In this document: piece by piece, positions 51,168-62,816 of the stretch
How positions within the stretch are numbered: the stretch's first letter is position 1
Layout: every line of letters starts with the position of its first letter
Assembly: GCF_043641665.1 (NCBI RefSeq)
Contig: NC_092186.1
Coordinates: 823,501-887,500 of the forward strand
Direction: 5' to 3'
DNA length: 64,000 nt
From: Enoplosus armatus
Lineage: Eukaryota; Chordata; Actinopteri; Centrarchiformes; Enoplosidae
Translations under genes and position numbers: made by a program
The notes under the pieces: model-generated
What the model was told of the DNA's origin: nothing
Databases searched by the model: none
The model's input: only the letters and a program-made list of their open reading frames with translations

Positions 51168-53951
51168 ATGGGAAAACTTTGTGCAGTGATTTCCTGTTTG
51201 ATGCTGACCGTCGGAGCAGTGGCGGCTCAGCCAGGTACGAGCTGCATTAGTGTTCACGCAATCAGAGAGAGACGCAACTGCCGATACTTTCTCTATCAAT
51301 CAAGCTGCATATTATTTTCTCGAGGAATTGTTTTGTTTATAAAATGTCAGAAAGTAGTGAAATTACAACTATATTATAATTTGTCCAACAGTCCAAAACC
51401 CAAAGAAAAAAAACATGAAATCCACTAAAGCTAAAACCAGCGATTCTTTGGCATTTTTGCTAGAAAAATGTATTTTAAAAATTAATCAATTATGAAAATA
51501 TATAGTTATAAATAGTTTTTTCATTTCAGCTCTGAAATATTTTGATTGATTAATTGTTTAAATGAACAATAAATCAATAAGTATCTGGTTCCAGTGTTTC
51601 TGCTTTATCTGTGGAGTGGGACTGTCACAGTAAATCAGCAGTTTGGCCTCTGGGAACTTTTAAATGCATTTTCTCTACATTTTACATACAAGATAAATAT
51701 AACAAGTGGACAAGGAAGCAGCTTCTATTTCCTGTTAATATCATTATTAGGGTCATATAATGGAGACACACCTTGTACAATGTGTTACAATTCTCCTTCA
51801 CAAAACCCTACGTTTACTAAAGTATTATACTGGTACTTTAAGTGAGTATTTTTATTTTATCCTTCTTCTATTTAACAACATTTTAGAGGGGAACATCGTA
51901 CGTTTTACTTCACTAAATATATTTAGTCCTAGTCTTCATTCTGAACGTTTCTGAACAGGTTAGCTAATGGTTTATTTTAGCAGCTAAAAGAGTTAAGTTC
52001 AGGTTAGTTTATGGTTTATTTTAGCAGCTAAAAGAAAAGTCAAGGTACTTAGCTTATGGTTTATTTTAGCAGCTAAAAGAGTTAAGTTCAGGTTAGCTTA
52101 TGGTTTATTTTAGCAGCTGAAAGAAAAGTCAAGGTAGTTAGCTTATGGTTTATTTTAGCAGCTAAAAGAGTTAAGTTCAGGTTAGCTTATGGTTTATTTT
52201 AGCAGCTAAAAGAAAAGTCAAGGTAGTTAGCTTATGGTTTATTTTAGCAGCTAAAAGAGTTAAGTTCAGGTTAGCTTATGGTTTATTTTAGCAGCTAAAA
52301 GAGTTAAATTCAGGTTAGCTTATGGTTTATTTTAGCAGCTAAAAGAGTTAAGTTCGGGTTAGCTAATGGTTTATTTTAGCAGCTAATAGAAAAGTCAAGG
52401 TAGTTAGCTAATGGTTTATTTTAGCAGCTAAAAGAGTTAAGTTCGGGTTAGCTAATGGTTTATTTTAGAGGCTATTTTAGCAACTGAAATAGTTTAGATT
52501 GGATAGAACAGATTAAGTTAATCTTACAGTTTATTAGCTCAAACAGTGTAGATTAGTCAAGCTAACACATCAGTTTAGCCATTAAAACAGTTTGGTTAGC
52601 TAGCAGAAGCAGAAACACTGCTGGAAACGTAGAAGAGACTTTGAAGGTTATGGTCTTATTTTAAGTGGACCTCTGTGTGTTTGTGTTGCAGCTCCGACTC
52701 GAGCGGCCGAGCGTCTGCTGCCTCAGTGGCTCACCGGCATCATCGCCGTCTCTGCCTTCCTCTTCCTCTGCTTCGTCTGCTTCCTGGTGAAGAAGGCCTG
52801 GTGTGAAGGGCCCAGCAGGTCCATCGGGGGGAAGAGTTTTTAATGTGTAATTTTAATATTTTAATACTATACTAATATAGTGCATCTGTCTGCAGGAGGA
52901 AGGCCACCGTGGAGTCGCTGAGGGAAAATGACTTTGTCATGACCAACGCCGGCACGTACGAGAACGACGATGGCATCTACGAGAACGACGACGGCACGTA
53001 CAAGAACGACGACGGCACGTTCGAGAACAACGCCGGCACATACAAGAACGGCGACGGCACGTACGAGACCACCCTGGACATGGTCAGGTAGGACCAACAA
53101 CAACTAATACTTCACATTCTTTGTTCCATTGTGGGAATTATTCAGGACATTATATATTACATATAATTTTTGGGAATTTGGGTGCTTAAATAAAATGGCA
53201 GAAAGTAAATTTAGTGTATTAGGTAGCAATTAGTCAGCAGTTTAATGCCGCGTTCATGTACATACTGTAGAGACCGTAGTTACAAGACTAGTGAGGAAAA
53301 CTGCTGTAATAATGAGTTGGAGAACAAAATAAAGTCTACTGACGGGAGGAAGAGGAGACGAAGGTTATGCACTGTAACAGGAGGGAAAAGGCAGCTCTCC
53401 ATGCGCCGACAGATGTTCTCACGTTCTTCCATCACCTCAGGTAGGCCTCTGATCTCTACAGCTACGAACAAAACATGTTTTATTGTTTGAATTATTAAGA
53501 CCGAGGACACCTGAGACCTGAGACCTGAGCACAATTTAACCAACGCCTGTTAGACTCTCAGGGAGGCGCAGCAGCAGCTCTCCTCCTCCTCCTCCTCCTC
53601 CTCCTCCTCAATCAGCAGGTGCACCTGGCTTTAAAGGCAATAGGAGATGACACTCTGATTGGTTTAATTTATGTTACGCCCGAAACACACCTGTGAATAA
53701 TTCCGAGACTAAGTACAACCCCTTTGCACATCGCGCACAGATTATGCAGCGTTTAACTAGCAGGGGAGGAGGACACGCCTTAAATGCACTTGCAACATGC
53801 GCTTTGAATCACATCAGTCCATCATTATTATTATTATTTAAACACCAGTTTTAAAGAGTGCGTTTGTTTGTCGATCAGGAGCAAAGAAGACATGAACGCC
53901 TACGACAACCTGGTGATTGACAGCACTGAGGACAAAGTTACCTCCATGTGA
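51168..53951 (+). CDS. PDZK1IP1/MAP17-SMIM24 family small membrane protein
   Basis: Small type I membrane protein, 152 residues, from four exons: 51168-51234, 52692-52818, 52896-53087 and 53879-53951, all in phase. Residues 1-21 form a signal peptide (MGKLCAVISCLMLTVGAVAA). A single membrane helix follows in PQWLTGIIAVSAFLFLCFVC, then FLVKKAWC, matching the family pattern of Trp, Gly-Ile-Ala-Val and a terminal Trp-Cys seen in human MAP17 ([20 protein letters not shown]). The C-terminal tail NAYDNL...DKVTSM parallels the MAP17 tail NAYENV...RSTPM, a PDZ-binding end. The middle of the tail is unusual: six tandem 7-residue units rich in Tyr-x-Asn. It may be the orthologue of PDZK1IP1 or of SMIM24; the tail favours PDZK1IP1. 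The family call is firm, orthology is not. Confidence 0.8.
51950..52480. repeat. 44-bp minisatellite in the MAP17-like intron 1
   Basis: About twelve copies of a 43-46-bp unit containing 'ggtttattttagcagctaaa'. They alternate between an 'agagttaagttcaggttagc' form and an 'agaaaagtcaaggtagttag' form, so the higher-order unit is about 89 bp. GTTAGCTTATGG links the units. Confidence 0.9.
52945..53070 (+). repeat. coding 21-bp tandem repeat (six 7-residue units)
   Basis: Six in-frame units in exon 3 of the MAP17-like gene: NAGTYEN, DDGIYEN, DDGTYKN, DDGTFEN, NAGTYKN, then GDGTYET. Third-position differences between units (GACGAT and GACGAC; GGCACG and GGCACA) show they are not an assembly stutter. 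Tyr-Glu-Asn and Tyr-Lys-Asn fit the pYxN core read by Grb2-type SH2 domains. Confidence 0.9.
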
Positions 53952-54150
53952 CCGTCCTGCACTGATCCTATTGGCTGTCTGAACGTCGACGTCACCAACT
54001 CTGGACAGAAACACACAAAGTTCTTTTTATAGAGAAAATGTACATTTACAGATGATGTGGTTTTTGTGTTTGTTTCGTCGTACCTGTTGTCCCCGGCGGG
54101 TGGAGCTTACTATGAGGAACTTCAGATATCATCCATGTTGAATTTACTCC

Positions 54151-54191
<41 letters not shown>

Positions 54192-54505
54192 TCTGTGACT
54201 GTTTGATCTTTTCAGTTTTCATTGTATCTTCAAATACAGCAAAATTCATTTAGCAGAGTGCGAGATTATATGGATTATTAATCATTTTAATCATCAAGTA
54301 GATCAATATATCAGTTAGTGTGTTTGCATGTTTTTCTGACTTTTTAAATGGTCCTCAGTAAACAAGAAGAAAAGTCTGTGATCTGATTAATAAGTGATCT
54401 TTCCTGACAAACTGCTGTGTCGGCTCTCATTACTGATCAATGAAGAATGACCTGCGATTAATAATTAAACACTCGGCAGGGAAGTCTCAATTTACAGAAA
54501 ACAGC

Positions 54506-55290
54506 GGCTAGTTCACTGTCTGTAACGACAGCGGGACAGTGGAGTGTCTGGTTAGTTCACTGTCTGTAACGACAGCGGGACAGTGGAGTGTCTGGTTAGT
54601 TCACTGTCTGTAACGACAGCGGGACAGTCGAGTGTCTGAGGTTAGTTCACTGTCTGTGACGACAGCGGGACAGTCGAGGGTCTGAGGTTAGTTCACTGTC
54701 TGTAACGACAGCGGGACAATGGAGGGTCTGAGGTTAGTTCACTGTCTGTAACGACAGCGGGACAGTCGAGCGTCTGGTTAGTTCACTGTCTGTAACGACA
54801 GCGGGACAGTGGAGCGTCTGGTTAGTTCACTGTCTGTAACGACAGCGGGACAGTGGAGCGTCTGGTTAGTTCACTGTCTGTGACGACAGCGGGACAGTCG
54901 AGCGTCTGGTTAGTTCACTGTCTGTAACGACAGCGGGACAGTCGAGTGTCTGAGGTTAGTTCACTGTCTGTAACGACAGCGGGACAGTGGAAGTCTGAGG
55001 TTAGTTCACTGTCTGTAACGACAGCGGGACAGTCGAGGGTCTGAGGTTAGTTCACTGTCTGTAACGACAGCGGGACAGTCGAGCGTCTGAGGTTAGTTCA
55101 CTGTCTGTAACGACAGCGGGACAGTGGAGGGTCTGAGGTTAGTTCACTGTCTGTGACGACAGCGGGACAGTCGAGTGTCTGAGGTTAGTTCACTGTCTGT
55201 AACGACAGCGGGACAGTCGAGTGTCTGGTTAGTTCACTGTCTGTAACGACAGCGGGACAGTGGAGCGTCTAAGGTTAGTTCACTGTCTGC
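54506..55290. repeat. 43-47-bp minisatellite, 18 copies
   Basis: Eighteen tandem copies of a unit GTTAGTTCACTGTCTGTAAC then GACAGCGGGACAGT and a variable GGAGTGTCTG end, with periods of 43-47 bp. Each unit contains inverted repeats (CTGTC and GACAG; CACTGTC and GACAGTG in many units), so single strands could form serial hairpins. The final copy degenerates at 'ctgtctgctccagcag'. It lies 3' of the MAP17-like gene. Confidence 0.95.
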
Positions 55291-57747
55291 TCCAGCAGTA
55301 AACCAGAACCTCAGGTTTTTAAACATCCCCGTCAGAAACCTGCAGGTACAACACAAACACGTCGTATACAGACTATGACCTCTCGCACACAGATTATAGT
55401 TCAGGGAGACTCCAGCAAGGTAGATTGTGCTCTCTTTACATTTTAATAAAACACAGATTTAGTACAAATCAAAGAGAGAAGATGATCAATAATCAGAACA
55501 GACACAAAGATCATTCACAACATTTCCACAGCTGGTTCAACAGCCACATCAGCTGTCAGAGTCACGTCAGAGCCAACCGACAGCCTCTTTGGATCAATAC
55601 CTATGATTGGGATCAAACTGATCTGCTTGGGGGAAGACAATGGACTTAATATCAGTTGGACTCAAGACTATGAAATATATTATAAACTTAAGATAGATTT
55701 TACAGTAACAGCTTCAATGTTTGATGTAACTTGAACACTCAAAGGTGAAGAAACAACCTGCAGTGACACCTGTCAAATGCTGCTCATCATAAAATCATTT
55801 ATATTAGTCTGTCTTAGTTTTTTTGGGGTGTGAAATGTTAAGAATGAGAGGCTCAAATACAAAAATATCAGTATTGTAAAAACCTACAGAAAGCTCATTG
55901 AAGGGAAGGAGACGGGAGAGTAAAGTAAAGGCAGAGGGGAGGAGGCAGCAGGGGTTTGACTGGTGGACGTTTGTTGTGTTTGAACTCTTTAAAGGGATTT
56001 TAGCATCACGGCTCGTTGAACTGCAACAACATGAAGAAACGACGAGAGAAAAGTGTGTTCATTATCATAAAATGGCTGCTGGACGTTGTCATGGCACTGG
56101 TCATTTATAAAGCCTCGTCTGGACGGCATCTGATGTGTAATAGACATGGACATTCAGCAGGACGAAGACAAAGGACTCCTCAGGGGGGCGCCGGAGAGCT
56201 GACGGGGAGGCAAAGATACTGCGTGAGGTGAACTTGAAGTTTTAAGTCTCCTTCAGTATCACAGTGATCCAGTGACAGCCGTCTGTATATCCATGAGGAC
56301 GCTGCTTTAAAGAGACCATGTGTAAACAGCTTCAGGCTGAACAGAGAACATCAGCTGACGTTACGACAAACAGGCCTTTATGTTGGTGTTAGCATGTTTC
56401 CAGATTAGCAGAAACATTTTTGACTTCCTCCATTTTCACACAAAAAGTAAAATGTCATTCTGAGTTGATAAAAGAACGAGATGTAAGTTCTTAATCTTTT
56501 AAGCCGATCCAAGCAGTAGAAGTGGGACTTTCACTTCAACCACCAGGGGCGCACGAAATGATCCCTCCCACTTTGCAACTTTATGTCCTCAGACTTGTAT
56601 TTTGTAGGAAGCAGCAGTTGAAGCAGTTGTTCTTTTCCTTCATTTCTTGTGCTCTGACTAAAAGATTCAACTGAACACAACCTGTATTCGCTCTATAAAT
56701 AGTACCAAACCACGTTCAGGAAGCTTCTGAGGGAATTATCATGAAGTGACGTAAAATAAAGTGCAACCCCAGCTGGTTTTTGGCAGCGACTCTGAACGAG
56801 TCCTGTGTGAAGGCAAACCAAAGCTGCAGGGTTTCCAATGTGATTTCTGACTGTTCAGATTCAGACACTGGTCAAACATAATGGTGCTCATAACAATAAA
56901 ACAGCAGCAAAAATGACATTGTTAATTTCCAGCAAGATCAAAAAAATAAATTACAGTTCATCTACAAATAAGTACCAAAACTTAAGACAGTAATTAGGAC
57001 ATGAAAAGCTGAACATAAAGTATTTTGCACTTGATCGATATGTTGAACAGATTCCCTGTTGAGGCTGATGCTGCGGCATCATGCTAGACACACAACAACC
57101 TTCACGCTGTAAAATGTCAGACTGAAACCAACAGTCTGACATTTTGGTAAATCTTCTCGTTCTCTGTCTAAACTAAGGTTGAGGTTTGTTAGCATTTAAT
57201 CAAATCCACTCATCCAATCCTGGAATCAGATTGTGTTGGATGAGAAGGGAGAAACTCTGCAGTTTTGAGTGTTAGCTGATTTAAAGTTTGTCATGTCAAC
57301 CAGTGAAACAGACGGCTGAAGCTTTAGCTAACAATGAGGAACGTCTGTACAAGTATCATAGAACTGTTGATGTGCACGTTATTGTTGTTTATTGCTAATC
57401 ATAAGTTCAATCAATGTTAATCCTTTTCTGTACTGCTTTGGCAACACAGACAACATAGAGTTACAAAGATTTATCTTTTGTGCCTCTAAAACTGTAGGAG
57501 TTATGCTAGCTGTTGATGCTACAGTGACTTCCTGTTTACATAGACGATTGCTCTTGATTGGACAGCGCCACAGATGTTTCCTAGCAACAGATTTACACAC
57601 GACTAAAGTCTTTAGTAGCTGAGACATTTCTTATTTAGTGAATTTACTGAGAACTTGGGAAGGACTTTGTGAAGAGCTGCTGCAGCTCAGTCCTGCATCC
57701 GTGCAAGATGCAATGCTTTGTTTGAAGGTGGATTTTTTTCTCTTGAT

Positions 57748-57804
57748 GGAGCTAGGCTAACAGTTTCCCTCTGCTTCCAGTCTTTGTGCTAAGCTAGGCT
57801 AATC
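57748..57804 (-). repeat. dispersed repeat fragment, inverted copy
   Basis: The reverse complement reads 'tagcctagcttagcacaaag' then 'actggaagcagagggaaac', matching 34661-34717 and 60789-60851. Confidence 0.7.
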
Positions 57805-59269
57805 ATGTCTTTGTAGGGATGAAACTGATATCCATCTGAAACATCTGACTCGACAGAGAACAAGAGAGTTTTACTAAATGTCAGCCTGTTGCTTTTATTC
57901 ACGCCTGCTTCTAGAAAGCCTTTTATTATTTTAAATCTCCATGGAGACACATTTTTAACTTTTTCTCTCCATGGTAACAATCATGTGGAAGACACTGTAT
58001 CTGTTGCCGGGGGCGACAGGGGGTCTCCAAGCCCACCAAGTCCTGAGAGTCATCTCCATGGAGACACATGTTATATTTAACATTTATATAATGTTCTTTG
58101 ATGTGTCATATGGATTAATTACTGGAAGAAAATATCTGTATGTGTCCGTAAGAGGAATTAAATATTCACCACTGAACTTAACTAACTTTTATCAAACGAT
58201 GGCACTTTTCATAAGATTGTAAAGAACTAAATATGACAACAGGTTGAATTGTCTGATTTAACAGAAATATGATAAACTTCAGGAAACACAGAGTGTGTCT
58301 CTATCATGAAGGAACGTTGTACTATCGTTGGAAAAAAGTCTGAATTGAGGCTCCCTGTTTTCAGGGTCCAGTCCTCATCATTAAAGTGGTTTCTGATCCA
58401 TTAGACACTGCAGTCAGTTCATAGTAAACAGGCTCCTCTGCTGGTGAAAATAGCTCACAATGTGCTAAAAGAGATTTTGTGTTATTGATGGTTTCATCTG
58501 ATTTGAACTACTTGTTTTTTTGAATGTTCAACATAAACACCAGTAAATAATCAGATTTCCTTTGAAAACAATGAACCACAGGGATGATCCACTTCATGGA
58601 GTCATCTCAGAACCACATGGTTCAGACTGGATTCACCCTCTTTTCCCAAATGTGCTTTTACATTTTTATATGGAAGTCTGTGACTGCTGATATTAAAAGG
58701 AAATCATTTAATCAAATCGAAATGTCATTTTCCATTTGTGTGGCTATGACGTACGACAAAATGAAGACAAAAACTTTCAAACCTAATTGTCGTTACTGCT
58801 GATTTGAAGATGAAAAGTACCTTTTTGATGGCTAGCTACTTAGCATGGCATGGTAACAGATATAACGATCACACTTTCTCCTCTGGTGGTTTCCACATTT
58901 ATAATAACTGTTACTCGGTGGCTAACAGCTAACAGGTCTTTTACCACAGAGGAGTTGCTAAGCTAACCTGTAACACTTCCCTTTGTTCCTCTGGATTATA
59001 AACAGTTCATCCATGAAAACAAACCTCCCTGTTGTCCTCAGAATCAGTATGTCTGACTGTAGTCTTGTATTAATGCGTGCAGGCTGGATTGAAAGGTCCC
59101 TCCATATTGGTAGTTATTCATTGTAGATAATATTCTGAAGTGGTAGTGGGTCTAGTAACAGAGTTTCTCAACCTTTTCTGGCTCGTGACACCATGTTTAA
59201 GTGTCAGATTTCTGTTAAACTACAGTTTTTTGCCACACTAGCAGACTGAAATATGAGGTTGACGATTGT

Positions 59270-59690
59270 GGTTCAGACTAAAATATCTCAACAACTATTT
59301 GATGGATTGCCATGAAATTTTTATCCGACATCATGATCCCCACAAGATGCATTTTTATTCATTTTAGGGCTGCAACTAACGATTATTTTCATTATTGAAT
59401 AATCTGACAATTATTTTCTCAAATGATCGATTAATTGTTTGGTCCATAAAATAGTAAAAATTGTCCATCGTTATTTCCCAAAGACCTCTTCAAATGTCTC
59501 GTTTAGTCAAACCAACGGAAGACTGAGAAAACCAACAAACACACATTTGAGATGGAACTACATTACTTAAATTATTAACAGATTATCAAAATAGTAGTCT
59601 ATAGTTGCCAATAATTGCCAAATTGATAATTTATGTCATTCAACTAATTAATTATTCGACTAAATGTTTCAGCTCTAAATACTTTCAGGT
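59270..59690 (+). mobile_element. two adjacent dispersed repeats
   Basis: 59275-59350 ('aacaactatttgatggattg', 'ccatgaaatttttatccgac') resembles a very common teleost repeat. 59366-59690 starts 'agggctgcaactaacgatta' and ends 'actaaatgtttcagctctaa', an arrangement typical of an abundant fish DNA element with short inverted ends. Neither has an open frame. Confidence 0.6.
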
Positions 59691-60323
59691 AAACATTTAA
59701 GTTGTGTCCAATACTTTTTGCCCAAATACCTGAAAAACGAATGAGATTCTCCTTCTTTGTGTTTAGTGCTAATTAGCGAATGTTAGCATGTCAATATGTT
59801 AAACTAGGATTGTGAACATGGTAAACATGGAAAGAGTGCGCAAAGATACAAACTGTGAATTTTGACGCGAGTTGAAAATGTTTCACGTATTCTGAGGCTT
59901 TATGAATAAACTTCACAAACGAAGAGACGAGTCACGAAAGGAGAGTTTCTGGAAGACATTTCATCACAATCTGCCCATTAGAGTGTTTTCTTGTGTATGA
60001 GCAGAATATTTGTGCTGATGATGGCGCTTGAAGAAAAGTCGGGTTATAAAAATATTTCAAATCCATCAGCAGAATGTAGTTATTGTATATATATTATATA
60101 AACTGCAAATTTCATGCAAATATGCTCCAGTAGTTGTTGAGACATCACAACAAGCCGACCAGCCGAGGTCTCCGTATCACTGTATCAGGTGTTTCTCATG
60201 ACCCCACTAAAAGCCCTGAGCCCAAGGTTGAGAAACTCTGTCTCAGGTGTTAAAGTGGTGAGACACATGTAGCCATGCTGACATCAGTGTGTACTGGTTT
60301 CACCCACCAGTCTGCCCACACAG

Positions 60324-60367
<44 letters not shown>

Positions 60368-60592
60368 GGCACCGTCTGATGCGGTTTCTTTTTTTGCATG
60401 TTGGGACGTTCAGAGTTCAAGATCCATGATGACACGTAGTCCAGGAGTCAAAGTATGTGTGATTTATCTGATCATGTCACAGGAGCTTCTGTGTTCATAT
60501 GTGTGTGTGTGTGTGTGTGTGTGCAGGTGATTCATATTTGTGTATGCATGCAGGTGTGTGTGTGCGTGTGTGTGTGCGTGTGTGTGTGCGTG

Positions 60593-61101
60593 TTATGACA
60601 GGACGTCCAGTGTGACGGCTCCTCTCTGTTTCTTCAGGATGGCGACCGCCTGCTCGTGTGTCGCCCCCTGCAGACTCTCTCCGTTCACTGACAGGATCTG
60701 GTCGCCTCGCTTCAGGCGCCCGTCCACCGCCGCCGCGCCCTGAAACACGCACCAACGCGGCAAGATGGTTGGTTTGAAACTAACCTGGTTAGCCTAGCTT
60801 AGCATAAAGACTGGAAGCAGGTGGAAACAGCTAGCCTGGCTCTGTCCAAAGTTCAAAGACAGGTTCTGACCTTGCTGAAGACGGTCTTGACATAGATGGG
60901 CAGGTCTCCATGTGGGCTGCCGAATCCTCCAACGATGCTAAAGCCAAGTCCCTCAGAGCCTTTCTCCAGACTGATGCTGCGGGGCCGCGGACCCCTGAGG
61001 AGGAGGAGGAGGAGGAGGGGGGTCAGATTCTGGTTAGCACCACCTGTCATTATATATACCTGTGTGTGTGTGTGTGTGTGTGTGTACTCACTCTGGCTCT
61101 G

Positions 61102-61140
<39 letters not shown>

Positions 61141-61153
61141 CACTCTGACTCTG

Positions 61154-61190
<37 letters not shown>

Positions 61191-61235
61191 CACTCTGGCT
61201 CTGCTGTGTGTGTGTGTGTACTCACTCTGGCTCTG

Positions 61236-61274
<39 letters not shown>

Positions 61275-61288
61275 CACTCTGACTCTGC

Positions 61289-61320
<32 letters not shown>

Positions 61321-61333
61321 CACTCTGGCTCTG

Positions 61334-61384
<51 letters not shown>

Positions 61385-61399
61385 CTCACTCTGGCTCTG

Positions 61400-61438
<39 letters not shown>

Positions 61439-61453
61439 CTCACTCTGGCTCTG

Positions 61454-61502
<49 letters not shown>

Positions 61503-61517
61503 CTCACTCTGGCTCTG

Positions 61518-61578
<61 letters not shown>

Positions 61579-61593
61579 CTCACTCTGGCTCTG

Positions 61594-61644
<51 letters not shown>

Positions 61645-61657
61645 CACTCTGACTCTG

Positions 61658-61694
<37 letters not shown>

Positions 61695-61707
61695 CACTCT
61701 GGCTCTG

Positions 61708-61764
<57 letters not shown>

Positions 61765-61779
61765 CTCACTCTGGCTCTG

Positions 61780-61834
<55 letters not shown>

Positions 61835-61849
61835 CTCACTCTGGCTCTG

Positions 61850-61898
<49 letters not shown>

Positions 61899-61911
61899 CA
61901 CTCTGGCTCTG

Positions 61912-61952
<41 letters not shown>

Positions 61953-62765
61953 CTCACTCTGGCTCTGCTGTGTGTGTGTCAGTGTTGGCTGACAGACTGG
62001 AGCTGCTGGACAAACACTCCACCTGAGTGGCGATGGCGCTGATGTTAGTGTCCGCCACCACCTGAGACACACACACACACACACACACACAGAGAAAGAG
62101 AATAATAACCAGATTTAACCAGAAATGAAAACTTGGTGTGGAGTTCGAAAGATGTGGCTGTTTATGAGGCGGGGAGGCTCTAATGAAAGAATCCAGGTGC
62201 ATTATGGGAAATGTAGGATCCAGTGTTTTCGGACTAAAGGTCAGGATATCTCCACCTCAGCTGCTCAGATTTAGGCTTTTAAAGCTTTTAAATCTGTCAC
62301 ATCAACAATGACTTTATGGAAGTGCAATACTGAATTACTAGGACTAATATTAATGTAAGTTATATCTTTATATGTATGTTAACATAAATAACAAAAACAA
62401 GATATAAAAATAAATAGACACTTAGACACTTTACAGAAACAATACAAAGTCCTGGTCGTAAGAATTCAAAGCATTCAAGGATTTCCACAAATAATTCAAA
62501 GCAGCAAGTAGTCAACTACAAACAAGAGGCTGAACCAGCAGAACTAAAGCAGGGAGCCAATAAAACACCAAACTATGAACCAGACAGACTCTCTGTAGCT
62601 TCATCAGCATGAAGGCTGCTGCTATCGCTGCTGGTGGGTCACAGATTGCAGTGTTACCTTCAGGCTGATGTTTCCGTAGCTGTTCTTCAGCATGGTGACG
62701 ACCTCGCTGTGTGACAGACCGTCCACAGACTGACCGTTAATACTGACGATCCTGTCGCCCACCTG

Positions 62766-62816
<51 letters not shown>

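Larger units (their letters stand above)
53952..60592. other. intergenic region between convergent MAP17-like and patj genes
   Basis: 6.6 kb with no supported gene. From left to right: (TA)n at 54154-54189, the 18-copy minisatellite (54506-55290), unremarkable AT-rich DNA, repeat pieces at 57748-57804 and 59270-59690, and (GT)n runs near 60326-60366 and 60500-60523 in what should be the patj 3'UTR. CTCCATGGAG palindromes with 'gagacacat' occur twice (about 57938 and 58054). Confidence 0.6.

Noticed and set aside
54506..55290. Regular 43-47-bp array resembling a CRISPR array
   Set aside because: Units are repeated whole, without unique spacers, in a vertebrate genome; it is an ordinary minisatellite.
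55898..56231. Short plus-strand frames of about 70 codons in the intergenic region
   Set aside because: No family similarity, no splice context and overlapping frames of equal length; no support for a gene.
60910..62042. Open frames of up to 360 codons rich in Cys-Val
   Set aside because: Produced by the (TG)n-based minisatellite within a patj intron; no conserved domain and no start or splice logic.
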